Below are positions 19,130-27,809 of a stretch of DNA of 64,000 nt, one piece after another. Where the stretch lies: NCBI RefSeq assembly GCF_019670105.1, contig NZ_AP023032.1, positions 499,501 to 563,500 of the forward strand, written 5' to 3'. The stretch comes from Agarivorans albus. GTDB taxonomy: Bacteria > Pseudomonadota > Gammaproteobacteria > Enterobacterales > Celerinatantimonadaceae. The first letter of the stretch is position 1, and each line of letters starts with the position of its first letter. A program made the position numbers and the translations under genes. Below the pieces are notes generated by a model. It saw nothing but the letters and a program-made list of their open reading frames with translations, was not told the origin of the DNA and did not search any database.

Positions 19130-19502
19130 CTTCCTCTCCTTGCTTCCTCGATGTGAGGCGGGATATCGTCATTGACGTCTCGGATTTTAATCTAGACTCG
19201 CACTGACACAGGTTGTCGACAATTAGACTTTTGGTTAATTATTTGTGAAGAATAGTAAAATGCTTTATTAATCAAAGTGATTTTTTATGTTGCGCGATGA
19301 AACTGAGAGGCGGCTCACGGCCTGTGTTGGATTAATTTGCGAGCTAAAGCAACACTTCCTAATTAACGCTATTTTGCTTTGGTGGTTTTTGCAGCTAAGG
19401 GAAACGGATTCAGCTGTTAGTTTCGCTTAAAGGTGTTCGTTTAATAACTTGTTCAAGTGCGGGTACATTTGGGTTTTTTAACAAGCTCAAATGGGAAACA
19501 CT
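19130..19502. other. Intergenic region upstream of acs and the lipoprotein gene
   Basis: This stretch of about 370 bp must hold the divergent promoters of acs and the lipoprotein gene. I find no convincing palindrome or activator site. An open frame of 47 codons at 19287-19430 (+) has no good ribosome-binding site or recognisable motif, so it is left unannotated. Confidence 0.5.
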
Positions 19503-20012
19503 ATGAAAAAACTTCTCGTCATTGCCATGGTTATTGTTACCAGCGCGTGCTCAAGTATGGCCGATCGTTATGATCCAGATGTACATAACTCTGATGAAAG
19601 TGCGGTTCAGGTGACACGAGCAGTGGTTCTTAGTGTTAAGCAGGTAAGAGTAAAAACCTCTGATATAGATAAGCAAGGCCTACATACTGGACTCGCTGTC
19701 GCGACTGCTGGTGGTCTTATGGCTGGTGCAGGGCGTAGTGAAAACGCACGAGATGCGGGAGCGGCGTTAGCGGTAATTGGTTTAGTGGGTGCGGCAATTG
19801 AAGCCAACAATAATAAAGAGATAGAGGCTTTTCAGTACTTGGTGGAGTCTAACTCAGGTGAGGTGATGGAAATAACTCAAGCCGATGAAGTGGCTTTGAA
19901 GACCAACTCAAAGGTTATGATTACCCGCTACAATACTGGCAGAATTAAACTCACTGTTGATAACACTCAAGGTGAGGTGTTTGATAGAACCAGTGAGACT
20001 CAATATAACTAA
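19503..20012 (+). CDS. Small outer-membrane-type lipoprotein with glycine-zipper segment
   Basis: The protein of about 169 residues starts MKKLLVIAMVIVTSAC-SS, a clear lipoprotein signal. Its middle, at about residues 60-105, is Gly/Ala-rich with small residues spaced as in glycine-zipper proteins of the SlyB/Pcp type (LAVATAGGLMAGAG and VIGLVGAAIEA). The C-terminal part looks like a small beta domain. The in-frame ATG at 19491 adds four residues; I prefer 19503 because it gives the standard MKK signal start. The function is unknown; family members help outer-membrane integrity. Confidence 0.75.
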   Translation: MKKLLVIAMVIVTSACSSMADRYDPDVHNSDESAVQVTRAVVLSVKQVRVKTSDIDKQGLHTGLAVATAGGLMAGAGRSENARDAGAALAVIGLVGAAIEANNNKEIEAFQYLVESNSGEVMEITQADEVALKTNSKVMITRYNTGRIKLTVDNTQGEVFDRTSETQYN

Positions 20013-20101
20013 GCTGAGCTCGCCAGAAACATGACACTAGATTAAGTACTTGGGGGCAAAGTCTTCCTTATCCCTGGTTCAGGTTAACTAGTTTTTAAAG
20101 A

Positions 20102-20123
20102 ATCCCAGCTAGTTGGCTGGGAT
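20102..20123 (-). terminator. Weak terminator after the GH16 gene
   Basis: An 8-bp stem (20102-20109 with 20116-20123) has a 6-base loop. It lies 12 bp past the GH16 stop, with a short T-rich stretch on the minus strand. Confidence 0.45.
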
Positions 20124-20134
20124 CCTTGATTGAG

Positions 20135-20947
20135 TTACTCGCTGTAGTCTAAATCCATGCCTTCGGCGCTTAGGCTAAGAACTAGCTTACCGTTAACAAT
20201 GTTGGCATTGTTCGGTGAGAAGGTGACTAAGTTTGACTCAAAGCCCCAATCGCCTTTGCCCCAGCGCTTTTGGTCAAAGTTGTCAAAATCGTCACGCCAA
20301 GTTAAGGCAAACTCTCCGTTATCTTGGTATTCGTGATACTCAATCCAATCTACAACTTGGTGAAGTGGCAAGCTACTGGCTTTAAAGCGACCTACCCAGC
20401 CAATGGCTTCCGAAATCCAAATGTTCATGCGGTAGCTTTGTGGAATGTCGCGCATGGCGATAACTTGCTTTGAATTTTCGGCGGTGTCGTGTCGGATTGT
20501 TTCGCCATCAACATCCCAAATAATCTCGTTTGGTGTCCAGGTAATGGCGTATTCAACAAACTCTTCTAGCTGTGGAACTTTGTGTTTCTTTTCGCTGTGT
20601 TTGCGTTTATTGGCTTGGCCAGTGATGAGGTTGGTTTGCAGCTGATGAGGCGTTTTACCAATGGCTTCGAAGTCTATTTCGCTCCACGGAATGCCATTGC
20701 CTTGCCAAGATTCGTTGTCGTAAGTGAAAAACGACGAAACTACTCCGGGCTCGGATACTAACTTCATGCGTACCACAAATTTGCCGTAAAGCACTTTGTC
20801 GTTGCTGTAAACTTCGGCGCCAAATAGCGGCGTTTTACTGCTGTTTAGCGCACCGGTTTGAGCCAAGGTATCTTGGTTTGGCTGCTCTGCAAAGGCGGAG
20901 TAAGAGACTGAACTGGCAAGTAAAACTAATAGGGCGAGTTTTTTCAT
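20135..20947 (-). CDS. Secreted GH16 beta-glucanase with circularly permuted domain order (Fibrobacter lichenase-like)
   Basis: The 270-residue protein has a signal peptide cleaved near residue 20 (SAFA-EQ). It carries the GH16 catalytic signature SEIDFEAIG, with E90 as likely nucleophile, D92 as helper and E94 as acid/base. Strands run GAEVYSNDKVLYGKF, MKLVSEPGVVSSFFTYDN, YAITWTPNEIIWDVDGE and VVDWIEYHEYQ. The C-terminal 50 residues (LTWRDDFDNFDQKRWGKGDW onward) match what is normally the N-terminal strand region of GH16 enzymes such as Bacillus lichenase. This order is known in the naturally permuted Fibrobacter succinogenes 1,3-1,4-beta-glucanase, which this protein resembles throughout. 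Mixed-linkage glucan or laminarin-type substrates are likely but unproven. Two palindromes lie upstream. Confidence 0.85.
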   Translation of the reverse strand: MKKLALLVLLASSVSYSAFAEQPNQDTLAQTGALNSSKTPLFGAEVYSNDKVLYGKFVVRMKLVSEPGVVSSFFTYDNESWQGNGIPWSEIDFEAIGKTPHQLQTNLITGQANKRKHSEKKHKVPQLEEFVEYAITWTPNEIIWDVDGETIRHDTAENSKQVIAMRDIPQSYRMNIWISEAIGWVGRFKASSLPLHQVVDWIEYHEYQDNGEFALTWRDDFDNFDQKRWGKGDWGFESNLVTFSPNNANIVNGKLVLSLSAEGMDLDYSE

Positions 20948-21023
20948 TTAACCTTCCAAACTGGAGAAAACTAAGGCTAATGTAGCCTTAAAATATGCTT
21001 GGAACTAGCGGCTTTTCTTGGCA

Positions 21024-21050
21024 AATCACAGAGCTGTGATTAAGCGCTTA
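21024..21050. promoter_or_regulatory. Two adjacent palindromes upstream of the GH16 gene
   Basis: AATCACAG-AG-CTGTGATT (21024-21041) is an 8-bp-arm palindrome. It abuts TAAGCGCTTA (21041-21050), a perfect 10-bp palindrome with the core typical of LacI/GalR-family operators. They lie 77-103 bp upstream of the glucanase start and after the stop of the exonuclease gene. The same TAAGCGCTTA core occurs before the chemoreceptor at 35955. Confidence 0.45.
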
Positions 21051-21109
21051 TAGCTTAATTGAACGATGAAATCCCATTCATACTAGCGTTTATTTTATCA
21101 ACAGGGTGG

Positions 21110-21742
21110 TTAAGCCGATATGGCTTGAGGCAGCGCACTGGTTGGCCTTGGGCCCAGTTGTAATCGCAAATATATCATCGCTGCAGTTATGGCGTCGTCA
21201 ATTGCTTGATGGCGGCCAGATAGCGGAATACCTAAACTTTGACATATATGCACTAAGTCTTGGTTGGGGCTTATACCCACGTGGTCTACATGTACTTTGT
21301 CGGCAAACATTCGACCTACATCGATGAGTGGGTTCACCAATTTGAAACCATAACGTTGTTTGCAATGGCGATTTAAAATCCGTTGGTCGTAGCCAATGTT
21401 GTAACCCACGATTGGCCGAGCGCCAATAAACTGCAGCAGTTTTGGCAAAGCCTCTTCAATGCTGCAGGCTTGGGCTAAATCACTGTGGCGAAGGCGATGT
21501 ACTTTAATTGAGTCGCCAGCAAGTTTATCGGTAGCGCGAATTTTTATATCAAAACACTGGCTGGCCAAAATACGATTTTCACTGATGATGACCGCACCCA
21601 TTGAGACGATATCGGCCAGTTTGGTGTCTAAGCTGGTGGTTTCTAGATCTAATGCTACGTATTCTTTACCGCGATAAGGGGCAAACAACGTGGCGAATTC
21701 GCTGTCTTTATATTTTCGTTGGTAAAGCAAACGCTGCAACAT
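21110..21742 (-). CDS. DEDDh 3'-5' exonuclease (DnaQ-like)
   Basis: The 210-residue protein has the three exonuclease motifs: YVALDLETTSLD (D32, E34), YNIGYDQRILNR, and RHQAIDDAITAA with the His and Asp of the DEDDh class. It resembles DNA polymerase III epsilon-type exonucleases but has no polymerase partner here. It follows the cNMP/CBS/DUF294 gene with an 8-bp gap, and this pair is often found beside acs and actP genes in gammaproteobacteria. The substrate and the reason for the pairing are not known. The operon is probably shared with 21751-23550. Confidence 0.88.
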   Translation of the reverse strand: MLQRLLYQRKYKDSEFATLFAPYRGKEYVALDLETTSLDTKLADIVSMGAVIISENRILASQCFDIKIRATDKLAGDSIKVHRLRHSDLAQACSIEEALPKLLQFIGARPIVGYNIGYDQRILNRHCKQRYGFKLVNPLIDVGRMFADKVHVDHVGISPNQDLVHICQSLGIPLSGRHQAIDDAITAAMIYLRLQLGPRPTSALPQAISA

Positions 21743-21750
21743 TTAACCGC

Positions 21751-23550
21751 CTAGTAATCGCGAATATTAAAGTGTAGCGCTAATAGCTGCTTAAACTTTT
21801 TCACTACGTGTAAGCCATGGCGTAATAAATCTCGCTGACTGTGATTTAACTTGTCTAGCTTAAGTACGTGATAGTCTTGGCCCTCTTCAGCCGGGAATAG
21901 CTGTTGAATACGCAGTTTAAAAAACAGCAATAGTGCTTCTTTAAGGTTAGCTGCACTGTCCTCGTCTATCACTTTTAATGAGGCGAGCTGTTCTATGCGC
22001 TCTAGGGTATTGGTCGCGCTAATTGCATGTTCTAAGGCTAGGGCGCGTACCCCATGCACAATAGGAAAAATCCCGCCTTTCTTGATATCTAAGCCTGCTT
22101 GTTTGGATTTAATATTGCCAAACATGGTGAGTGGGGTATGAAACTTTAAGGCTGGCTGAGCAAAAAACGCCAAGGTAACGCTGCGATTAGCCATTTGTGC
22201 CATTAGATCTTTGCGTAATCTACGCAGTAGGCTTTTATTACCCGCAATGGCGTGGGCATCTAATACTATGGCGAGGTTCATCATGGCATCGCCGTGGCCG
22301 GTTTCTATCCAATTGGCAATGGTTTTACTCCATTGGCTTTGTTGCTGCACCCAATCTGGGTTGTTCACCATTATGTTGCCGGGGCAAGGCGGGTAACCTA
22401 ACTCGAGTAGGTATTCGCTAAACTGATTTAGTTGCTGTTGTCGCTCTGGCCAATCGTATCCATCTTCGATGACTAAGCCGTTATCTTGGTCGGTTTTAAC
22501 GATTTGCTCGCCACGACCTTCACTGCCCATCACCATCAAACATATGTGGTTGTGATGTTGGTGTGGGATGCTCAGTTCAAACACTCGGCTAATAATTTGC
22601 TCATTCATGGTAGCGAGCAACTTCATAATAAATAAGGTGCGAATGCCGTTATTGCAGAGGTTTTCTACCAGTTTATTGAGGGTGTGTGCCGCTTCGCTGA
22701 GTTCTTCAATACTTGAGGCGCGAGCAATGCGTAAAGCCAATACGTGAGAGTGGGTCGAGAACAAGCTAAGCAGATGCGCCATCTCCAGTATGCCAATGAT
22801 CTTTTGCTGGTCTTTTACCACCACCCGCTCGATGCTGTTGCGCGTCATTAACAGCATGGCGTTAAACAAAAAGTCGCCTTTATTCACACTGATTAAGTTG
22901 AAGTTGGCTAGCTGGCAAACCGGAGTATCGAGAGATTGCTGCACCAGTACCGCAGCATGGAGTAAGTCGGTACCTGTTAGCATGCCAAAGCAGCCGTCGT
23001 GATTGACCAGTAATGACTCCAGCTTTTGCTCGCGCATAATTAGGGTGGCTTGCTGCAGCGAGGTCTCTCCTTCAATGACCACTGCGGGTTGTACGTTGCG
23101 TTCATCAATGGTGGTGAGGATGAATTCTGCCAAGTTCTTATTGCCTTCGCGAGACTCTACCAGTTGGTGACGGGTGGCTAAGTCACGCTGAAAATAGTCA
23201 CCAAAATCGCTGTTTTCACTCACTAAGCGGCGAAAGATTTGGCTAGGCAGGGCGTAACAAAGGGTTTCTTCTAGGGCGATGTAGTCATGTTTTGCATAGC
23301 CGCCAAATTGCGAGCGTACATCAAACCAGTCTTCTAGCGTGTAGTGGGCAAATACCTCATCATTATTGTCGGCGCGCTCTTCAACTTGGCCTTTAATAAT
23401 TATGAACAAACTGGAGGCCTGCGCGCCCGCTGTAACTATTTTTTGCTGGCTTTGAAAGTAGTGAATGTCTAGATTGCTAGACACCAGTTCACGCTGCTTG
23501 GGCTCAAGCTGATCAAAGGGCGGGTGCTGAAAATTAAAGTCGGTACTCAT
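21751..23550 (-). CDS. cNMP-binding / CBS-pair / DUF294 nucleotidyltransferase-like protein
   Basis: The 599-residue cytosolic protein has three visible parts. Residues about 15-130 form a cyclic-nucleotide-binding-like domain, residues about 150-265 form a CBS pair, and residues about 280-590 form the DUF294 region with the GlnD-like motif GSEGRGEQ (342-349) followed by KTDQDNGL (D354, D356). The last resembles the metal site of nucleotidyltransferases, so it may nucleotidylate a target or bind nucleotides; no activity is established. It is divergent from crbS and upstream of the exonuclease gene, suggesting a link to carbon or acetate control. A MITE-like element lies in its upstream region. 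Confidence 0.87.
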   Translation of the reverse strand: MSTDFNFQHPPFDQLEPKQRELVSSNLDIHYFQSQQKIVTAGAQASSLFIIIKGQVEERADNNDEVFAHYTLEDWFDVRSQFGGYAKHDYIALEETLCYALPSQIFRRLVSENSDFGDYFQRDLATRHQLVESREGNKNLAEFILTTIDERNVQPAVVIEGETSLQQATLIMREQKLESLLVNHDGCFGMLTGTDLLHAAVLVQQSLDTPVCQLANFNLISVNKGDFLFNAMLLMTRNSIERVVVKDQQKIIGILEMAHLLSLFSTHSHVLALRIARASSIEELSEAAHTLNKLVENLCNNGIRTLFIMKLLATMNEQIISRVFELSIPHQHHNHICLMVMGSEGRGEQIVKTDQDNGLVIEDGYDWPERQQQLNQFSEYLLELGYPPCPGNIMVNNPDWVQQQSQWSKTIANWIETGHGDAMMNLAIVLDAHAIAGNKSLLRRLRKDLMAQMANRSVTLAFFAQPALKFHTPLTMFGNIKSKQAGLDIKKGGIFPIVHGVRALALEHAISATNTLERIEQLASLKVIDEDSAANLKEALLLFFKLRIQQLFPAEEGQDYHVLKLDKLNHSQRDLLRHGLHVVKKFKQLLALHFNIRDY

Positions 23551-23705
23551 TGCCTCACCTAGTCGTGTTTAACTCAGGTATTTATCCGCATTTAGCATGA
23601 TATTTTTTGCTTAGCGAACCTAGACGACTTTAGTCTAAACGCGGCCTTAAGCGGATTTTGGCAGCTAGAAAATGCAGTTTTGTTAAGTCTAAATTCCCTG
23701 CTTTC

Positions 23706-23986
23706 CTAGGGTCTGTTGATCTTTGGTGTTGAAATTTTGTTCGAGATAAGCGGGCTTTAATCGCGGCGAGCACTTAGAAGCCTAGTGGGCTAAGCAAGAA
23801 GTGCTTAACAAAGAGTAAAGCTCGCTTATCCGAACCCTTTGGGCAGCATTCCTTAGCCATTTATTCAGCGTTAGCGAGTGGTTATTAAGCCCACCTTACT
23901 GCTCACTCACTGCCTTGCCTAAATGGCTAATAAACTGCTGCAAAAACCATCAGCAAAGATCAACAGCAAAGATCAACAGACCCTAG
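23706..23986. mobile_element. 281-bp MITE-like element with 20-bp perfect terminal inverted repeats
   Basis: CTAGGGTCTGTTGATCTTTG at 23706-23725 is repeated as its exact reverse complement at 23967-23986. Just inside the right end, CAAAGATCAACAG is repeated in tandem at 23954-23966. The interior has nested hairpins: the arms around 23739-23760 and 23815-23840 are near complements, and a smaller stem around AGCACTT/AAGTGCTT lies within. No transposase frame fits. The ends read C-TA-GGGTCT and AGACCC-TA-G, consistent with insertion into CTAG and duplication of TA (IS630-like habit) or of CTAG (some IS5 relatives). It sits in the 644-bp gap between the DUF294 gene and crbS; the rest of the gap shows only the leader frame at 24109. 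Confidence 0.82.
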
Positions 23987-24108
23987 TAATAGTTTGATAA
24001 CTCTTTGTATTAATCACAGTTATCGACAATCTTTTTTGCTAGCGTAAGCTAAGTGAACGAGCTGCAGATAAAATCAGCAGTAAATCAATGTTTGTAGGCA
24101 GATAGAAA

Positions 24109-24204
24109 ATGGATGTTGTTCTAGTTGCTGATAGTGAAGGCTGGGTTAAGCCTTGTATTAAATGGCTTAGTGATCACAAGGATAGAAAGAATAGATGCAA
24201 ATAG
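24109..24204 (+). CDS. Possible 31-residue leader peptide overlapping the crbS start
   Basis: An ATG at 24109 opens a 31-codon frame (MDVVLVADSEGW...) that ends at a TAG at 24202-24204, ten bases inside crbS. Such an overlap allows translational coupling. In Pseudomonas a small gene, cbrX, lies directly before the related kinase gene cbrA and is translationally coupled to it; no sequence similarity to CbrX is claimed. The frame has only a weak AGATAG-like ribosome-binding site. It could be chance. Confidence 0.3.
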   Translation: MDVVLVADSEGWVKPCIKWLSDHKDRKNRCK

Positions 24205-27200
24205 TAAGTGAGGGCTGGTTAGTTATCCCGCTGTCGTTGGCGTACTTGGGTTTGCTATTTGTGATCGCCTATTTTACCGATCAAAATGCCAGTGCCCGTT
24301 TGCGCTGGCAACCGGCTTTTTATAGCTTTTCTATTGCTGTTTATTGTACCTCGTGGACCTTTTACGGCACCGTGGGCCAAGCCAGCGAGAACTTCTTATC
24401 TTTTATTCCCATTTACCTTGGTCCGGTATTGCTATTTCTGTTTGGTTGGAAACTACTCGCCAGAGTGGTGTTAATCGCTAAACGCGAACACATCACAACA
24501 ATTGCCGACTTTATCGCAGCACGTTATGGTAAGTCACAAACCTTAGCGGTAGTTATTTCACTTATTTGTATTATTGGTGTATTGCCGTATATCGCATTGC
24601 AATTACGCGCCATTGTGATGGGTTTAGACTTGTTTGGCGGCGATGCAATGCGAGAAGCAGTGGGTAAAGGCAGTAGCTCGCAAATCGCCTTGTTTGTGAG
24701 TATCGCCTTGGCGATATTCACCATGTTATTTGGCACTCGCCATATTGATGCCACAGAGCATCACCGTGGGGTGATTGTAGCGATTGCTTTTGAGTCGCTG
24801 GTTAAGCTGGTGGCCTTTGTTTGTGTGGGTTTGCTAGCGGTATCGATATTGTGGGATTTGCCGCTTAGCGCCCAGCAAGCGGTAAGTGAGTCCTTTAGCT
24901 TTAAATGGCAAGAGATTAGCGTTGCCGATGTGACAGATTTGGTAATTGCCACGCTGTTAGCGATGTCGGCAGTTATTTGTTTACCCCGCCAATTTCATGT
25001 AACCGTGGTAGAAAACAACCAAGTTAATGATTTAAAAACCGCGCGTTGGCTATTTCCTGCCTATTTGGTGTTGCTGGCGATTTTTGTATTACCCATCGCT
25101 TTTGCTGGTGATGTTTTATTGCCAGCGAATACGCCCGCCGATAACTATGTGATTAGTTTACCGCTTGCGGCAGGGCATGATTGGTTAGGAATGGTGGCAT
25201 TTTTAGGTGGAACCTCCGCCGCCAGTGGCATGGTGGTGGTGTCTACCATTGCTTTAGCCATTATGGTTAGCAATGACCTAGTGTTACCACTGCTGCTAAA
25301 ACAAGGCGGTTTGAGCCGTCGCAATTTTGCTCAGTTTAGCGAACTACTGCTTAATGTCCGTCGCACCACCATTTTGGTGATTCTGTTGCTAGCTTGGGGC
25401 ACCTTCTTGATGTTGGGCGAGCTAACAAACCTTGCTGACATTGGCTTCTTATCTTTTGCTGCAATCGCTCAATTAGCGATTCCACTTATCTTTGGTTTGT
25501 ACTGGCGAGAAGGCAATCGAACCGGCGTTTATGCTGGTTTGTTAGTGGGCATGAGCTTATGGCTACTCAATTTACTCAATATGACTGATGGCCTAAATCC
25601 CTTGATTTTTAACCAATGGATTGCCGATTGGCTGACTGCGCCGCAACTTGCTGGTCACGCGCTGATCTCCAATGAAAACTGGGGCATTGTGCTTAGTTTG
25701 TTGGGTAACCTGTTGGCGTATTTATTGGTGTCTAAGTTATCTAGCCCAGCCGTTTCCGAATGGTTGCAAGCCAGTAACTTTGTTGGCCAAACTGGTAAAA
25801 GTGATGATGCCGGTGCTCTATACCAATCAAAGGTGAGCGTAGAAGAGCTTCACATGCTGGCATCACGCTTTTTGGGGACTCAACGCATAAGCGAGGCATT
25901 TGGTAAATATGCGAGCTCTCGAGATCTGGACCTTAGCCCTAATCAACAAGCACCGGTGGAGCTGATTGCCGAAACGGAACGCATGTTAGGTGGGGTATTT
26001 GGTTCATCGTCGGCGCGTTTAGTGCTGGGTTCTGCCCTGCAAGGTAAGCAAGTTCAACTTGAAGAGTTTGCCTCGATAGCCGAAGAAGCTTCGGAGCTAC
26101 TGCAGTTTAATAAACACTTGCTACAAGGTGCCATTGAGCACATTGATCAAGGCATTGCCATTGTAGATAAAGAGTTAAAATTGGTGTCGTGGAATCGCCG
26201 TTATACCGAGCTATTTGATTTTCCTAATGGCATGATTGCAGTAGGTCGGCCGATTGAAGATCTGATTCGCCATAATGCTATTAATGGTTTGTGTGGTCCG
26301 GGTGATATTGAAGAACATGTAGAACGTAGGGTAGAGCATTTGCGTCGTGGCAATAGCCACACATCTTCACGGATCAGGCGTGATGGTCGAGTGATCCAAG
26401 TGCAAGGTAACCCGATGCCAAATGGTGGCTATGTAATGACCTTTAGTGACATTACCACCTTTCGCCAAGCAGAAGACATGCTCAAGCAAGCTAACGAAAT
26501 TCTTGAGGCGCGAGTTGCGCAGCGTACTCAACAGTTATCGTCTATTAACCAACAATTAGTGCATGCTACCCATGCCGCCGAGCAAGCTAACCAATCTAAA
26601 ACGCGCTTTTTGGCGGCGGTAAGCCACGACCTTATGCAGCCGTTAAATGCCGCTAAGCTGTTTGCTGGCTCTTTGCTTGAGGCCGACTTAGAAAACGACA
26701 CCAAGTTTTTGGCTGCGAGCATCGATAAGTCGCTGTATTCTGCCGAGGAAATCATTAGTGATTTGCTAGATATTTCGCGTCTTGAGTCAGGCCGCGTGGT
26801 GGTGAGTAAAGAGCAGTTTGAAATAGGCCATTTGCTTGACCATATTCATGCCGAATTTATCCCCTTAGCCCAGCAACAAGCGGTGGAGCTCAAGTTACAT
26901 ACCAGCAAGCTTACCGTAAGCAGCGACAGTAAATTATTACGCCGCATTTTGCAGAACTTTCTCACCAATGCATTACGTTACAACCCTAAAGGTAAGGTTT
27001 TATTGGGGGCGCGTCGCAAAGGCAATAGCTTACGTTTGGAAGTATGGGACAACGGCCCAGGTATTGAGCAAAGCAAACAGCAGCAAATTTTTGAAGAGTT
27101 TCAACAGTTACAAAAGTCTGGCCGGGCTCGAGAAGAAGGCTTAGGTTTAGGTTTAGCAATTGCCCAAGGCTTTGCCGAGTTATTGGAAATTCCCATTGGT

Positions 27201-27716
27201 GTTGAGTCGGTACTTGGCAAAGGCTCGGTATTTTACGTTACTGTTCCTGTGGTTGAAGCAGCCAATATCTATAAAGCTAAGCAATTAGAAGGTGCTCCCA
27301 TTAGCACTACTCAAGGCGCAAAAGTACTCTGTATTGATAATGAGCCCGACATTCTTGCCGGCATGGAAAGTCTGCTAAGCCGTTGGGGCTACGAAGTGAT
27401 TTGCTGTGAAGATGCTGATACCGCCGCAGAGGTAATAGAGGGCGGTTGGGTGCCAGAATTAATTCTTAGTGATTATCATCTCGACTATGACAAAACCGGA
27501 TTAGAAGCGCTGCAGCGCTTAATTCATCAAGGCCAACTCTCTTGTCATGGCATAGTTATTAGCGCCGATAGGCAAACTGATCTAATCGATCGCGTACGCG
27601 CTCAAGGCTTTGCCTACTTAAGTAAACCACTACGCCCATTACGTTTGAAAAAACTCTGCCAGCAGCTGCTTAATAGCCAAAAAGGCGCTAATGATTGGCT
27701 AAAGCCGAGCTCTTAA
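24195..27716 (+). CDS. crbS: SLC5-type hybrid sensor histidine kinase CrbS (acetate switch)
   Basis: The 1173-residue protein carries, in order: a sodium:solute symporter-like domain with about 13 membrane segments (residues 5-520), a STAC linker (about 550-640), a PAS domain (about 645-760), a HisKA domain with SHDLMQPLNAAKLF and phospho-acceptor H811, a HATPase with NFLTNALRYNP, DNGPGIE and GLGLGLAI, and a C-terminal receiver with D1093 in SDYHLD. This is the CrbS/CbrA layout. CrbS with CrbR activates acs in Vibrio and Pseudomonas; both acs and a CrbR homolog are nearby. AAGGA lies 12 bases before the ATG, which is long, and a small frame overlaps the start. No terminator separates it from the next gene, 93 bp on. 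Confidence 0.92.
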   Translation: MQIVSEGWLVIPLSLAYLGLLFVIAYFTDQNASARLRWQPAFYSFSIAVYCTSWTFYGTVGQASENFLSFIPIYLGPVLLFLFGWKLLARVVLIAKREHITTIADFIAARYGKSQTLAVVISLICIIGVLPYIALQLRAIVMGLDLFGGDAMREAVGKGSSSQIALFVSIALAIFTMLFGTRHIDATEHHRGVIVAIAFESLVKLVAFVCVGLLAVSILWDLPLSAQQAVSESFSFKWQEISVADVTDLVIATLLAMSAVICLPRQFHVTVVENNQVNDLKTARWLFPAYLVLLAIFVLPIAFAGDVLLPANTPADNYVISLPLAAGHDWLGMVAFLGGTSAASGMVVVSTIALAIMVSNDLVLPLLLKQGGLSRRNFAQFSELLLNVRRTTILVILLLAWGTFLMLGELTNLADIGFLSFAAIAQLAIPLIFGLYWREGNRTGVYAGLLVGMSLWLLNLLNMTDGLNPLIFNQWIADWLTAPQLAGHALISNENWGIVLSLLGNLLAYLLVSKLSSPAVSEWLQASNFVGQTGKSDDAGALYQSKVSVEELHMLASRFLGTQRISEAFGKYASSRDLDLSPNQQAPVELIAETERMLGGVFGSSSARLVLGSALQGKQVQLEEFASIAEEASELLQFNKHLLQGAIEHIDQGIAIVDKELKLVSWNRRYTELFDFPNGMIAVGRPIEDLIRHNAINGLCGPGDIEEHVERRVEHLRRGNSHTSSRIRRDGRVIQVQGNPMPNGGYVMTFSDITTFRQAEDMLKQANEILEARVAQRTQQLSSINQQLVHATHAAEQANQSKTRFLAAVSHDLMQPLNAAKLFAGSLLEADLENDTKFLAASIDKSLYSAEEIISDLLDISRLESGRVVVSKEQFEIGHLLDHIHAEFIPLAQQQAVELKLHTSKLTVSSDSKLLRRILQNFLTNALRYNPKGKVLLGARRKGNSLRLEVWDNGPGIEQSKQQQIFEEFQQLQKSGRAREEGLGLGLAIAQGFAELLEIPIGVESVLGKGSVFYVTVPVVEAANIYKAKQLEGAPISTTQGAKVLCIDNEPDILAGMESLLSRWGYEVICCEDADTAAEVIEGGWVPELILSDYHLDYDKTGLEALQRLIHQGQLSCHGIVISADRQTDLIDRVRAQGFAYLSKPLRPLRLKKLCQQLLNSQKGANDWLKPSS

Positions 27717-27809
27717 GTGGACAGAATGGTTGATGTTTTAACGCGTACTTGAACAACAATAGTCTTACGATGTCGCTAATTTTTCATTTCTATAAACGGG
27801 AGGGGTAGC

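Noticed and set aside
19287-19430. 47-codon open frame upstream of the lipoprotein gene
   Set aside because: No ribosome-binding site, no recognisable motif and no support beyond being open.
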